Shown here one piece after another: positions 19,786-20,887 of a stretch of DNA of 20,887 bases; the stretch's first letter is position 1; every line of letters starts with the position of its first letter. A program made the position numbers and the translations under genes. Below the pieces are notes generated by a model, which was given only the letters and a program-made list of their open reading frames with translations, did not search any database and was not told where the DNA came from. The DNA lies in IMG/VR virus record IMGVR_UViG_3300050821_020551, positions 1 through 20,887 of that record; one strand, written 5' to 3'. The DNA is from a virus.

Positions 19786-20499
19786 TTATTCAGATAATCC
19801 AAACAAAGTTATAACTCCAGACCCACTTTGTAAAAATGTAGAGCCGCCGGCAAAAAATATTTTTAATGCATTTATAGATGAAGTATTAACAGTTCCATGA
19901 TGATAAGCTCTTGCTATTCCACCAGCTCCTGCTGCTTGATTTTGTCCCACGCTTTCTCCACTAATCATCATATTTGATCCGCTAGACATTCCATATAGCC
20001 AAATAGTTGAAAAGAATGATGACATAGTAGTGAATGATATGAAAAATTCGCTTGTGGAAGTATTGTTGGCAAAATTATTGGCTATATCTCCCCCAGTAGT
20101 TCCTGAAGTATAACCAGATGTTAAATAAGAAGATCCGCCATTAGTTGAAACTTGTAAAGCTAATTGATCAGATGTTGCAGTACATTCAAGACCGGTGCAT
20201 AAAAGCAAATAAGTATTATATGCATTTGTTATTCCTGAAGTTATTGTAAATGAAGAAGCTCCATTCACAACAGAACCAGAACTAATTAATGTAAGATTTC
20301 CTACAATAGATTGAAATGTTGGTGGATTTCCAGCACCATTAGATACCAGAACTTGTCCTGAATTTCCGGCAGAAGTCACTCCAACATTACCAGTTCCGTT
20401 TCCATATAAAATGCCTTTAGATGATAAACTAGAATTACCAGTACCACCCAAAGCAACTTGTATGGGATCTAATGAGTCTATCGGATTATTTGTTGCCAT
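19786..20499 (-). CDS. Tail-fibre-like protein
   Basis: The 237-residue product is Gly/Ser/Thr/Asn-rich. Residues about 14-65 (QVALGGTGNSSLSSKGILYG, then GNVGVTSAGNSGQVLVSNG) match the repetitive shaft stretch seen in many phage fibres and host-specificity proteins. The rest (about 70-237) is probably a beta-sandwich receptor-binding head; it ends SGVITLFGLSE, the ITLYG-type last strand common to such domains. The start shares one base with the previous stop (TAATG). It likely takes part in host attachment. Confidence 0.7.
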   Translation of the reverse strand: MATNNPIDSLDPIQVALGGTGNSSLSSKGILYGNGTGNVGVTSAGNSGQVLVSNGAGNPPTFQSIVGNLTLISSGSVVNGASSFTITSGITNAYNTYLLLCTGLECTATSDQLALQVSTNGGSSYLTSGYTSGTTGGDIANNFANNTSTSEFFISFTTMSSFFSTIWLYGMSSGSNMMISGESVGQNQAAGAGGIARAYHHGTVNTSSINALKIFFAGGSTFLQSGSGVITLFGLSE

Positions 20500-20887
20500 T
20501 ATATTTTTACTCCATATATAGATATGGTTCCCGTAGATATATTACCTGAGCTCATGGCAAATTTAATAGCATTAATGTTTGCAACTGCTGTGTTATTTAT
20601 AAAGCCAGCAATTATTCCCATTGTTGCGGCACCACTGGTTGATCCATCAAAAGTGACATTACCAACAATATTTGGATCATCTCCGTTGAAAGTAGGATTA
20701 GCGTCCATCAAATAGAATGAACCGCTAAGTCCTTGTCCCGCAGTATTGGATAATGGACCTGATAAATAAAAGAAGCTTGGATTTGTTGAACTACCAGGAC
20801 CCTGATATACATTAGTATATGTTGTAGAGTTATATGCTGCATATGAACATCCATTACCTATACCAAATCCACTATTTAAGTAAGTTG
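20499..20887 (-). CDS. Fibre-like protein, partial at the window edge
   Basis: The minus-strand frame stays open from its stop at 20499 to the right edge, giving at least 128 residues of a protein whose start is outside the window; internal ATGs around 20708-20711 are not the true start. The sequence is Gly/Ser/Asn-rich and beta-rich and ends TGTISIYGVKI, the same kind of final strand as the next gene (ITLFG). It is therefore probably the end of another fibre or receptor-binding protein. Confidence 0.6.
   Translation of the reverse strand, partial: TYLNSGFGIGNGCSYAAYNSTTYTNVYQGPGSSTNPSFFYLSGPLSNTAGQGLSGSFYLMDANPTFNGDDPNIVGNVTFDGSTSGAATMGIIAGFINNTAVANINAIKFAMSSGNISTGTISIYGVKI

Noticed and set aside
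20524-20715. Rightward open frame opposite the partial fibre gene.
   Set aside because: The minus-strand frame runs through the whole region with typical fibre composition and coupling to the next gene.

Overview
The window looks like part of a tailed double-stranded DNA phage (Caudoviricetes) of a Gram-negative, low-GC host. The evidence is a head and packaging set (N4-gp56-type major capsid protein, scaffold-like protein, P22-type portal, large terminase), an M15 peptidase endolysin, RusA and ERF recombination proteins, tail-fibre-like genes at the right edge, and tightly packed genes often joined by ATGA, TAATG or TAGTG overlaps. I see no tRNA, IS element, integrase or CRISPR array. The exact host cannot be read from the sequence.

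Layout. (1) 10837 to 12, minus strand, is a long late-type operon: RusA, a small-terminase-like protein, small unknowns, endolysin and exported small proteins, large terminase, portal, a string of small proteins, a conserved unknown, scaffold and capsid. Three hairpins with terminator features interrupt it. (2) About 10840-10984 is a divergent control region with a minus promoter for the late operon and a plus promoter for 10985. (3) 11341-14847, minus, is an accessory/replication operon: a probable replication protein, four DUF551-type genes, a small HTH protein and tiny genes. The 234 bp just upstream of the replication gene holds six TTCAC/GTGAA pentamers and several hairpins, a candidate origin. 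(4) 14965-17328, plus, holds small mostly unrecognised genes behind a strong promoter. (5) 17384-17904, minus, carries a Cro/CI-like HTH protein, divergent from (6) 17992-19687, plus, which begins with the ERF annealing protein. (7) 19786-20887, minus, holds two fibre-like genes, the last cut by the window edge.

The late operon runs off the left edge and minus-strand fibre genes enter from the right. The simplest reading is a circularly permuted genome whose late transcript ends at 19786, with the early region lying between its end and its start (inference).

The most notable points are: a 104-residue early gene (19045-19359) whose C-terminal 36 residues match the N-terminal arm of the capsid protein from the other end of the window; heptamers of the GTTATGT type repeated at exactly 10 bp in three separate promoters; the repeat-rich candidate origin at 12467-12627; a structured RNA element at 7620-7674; and several micro-genes (33, 36, 41, 42, 49, 56 and 59 residues) with good ribosome binding sites.
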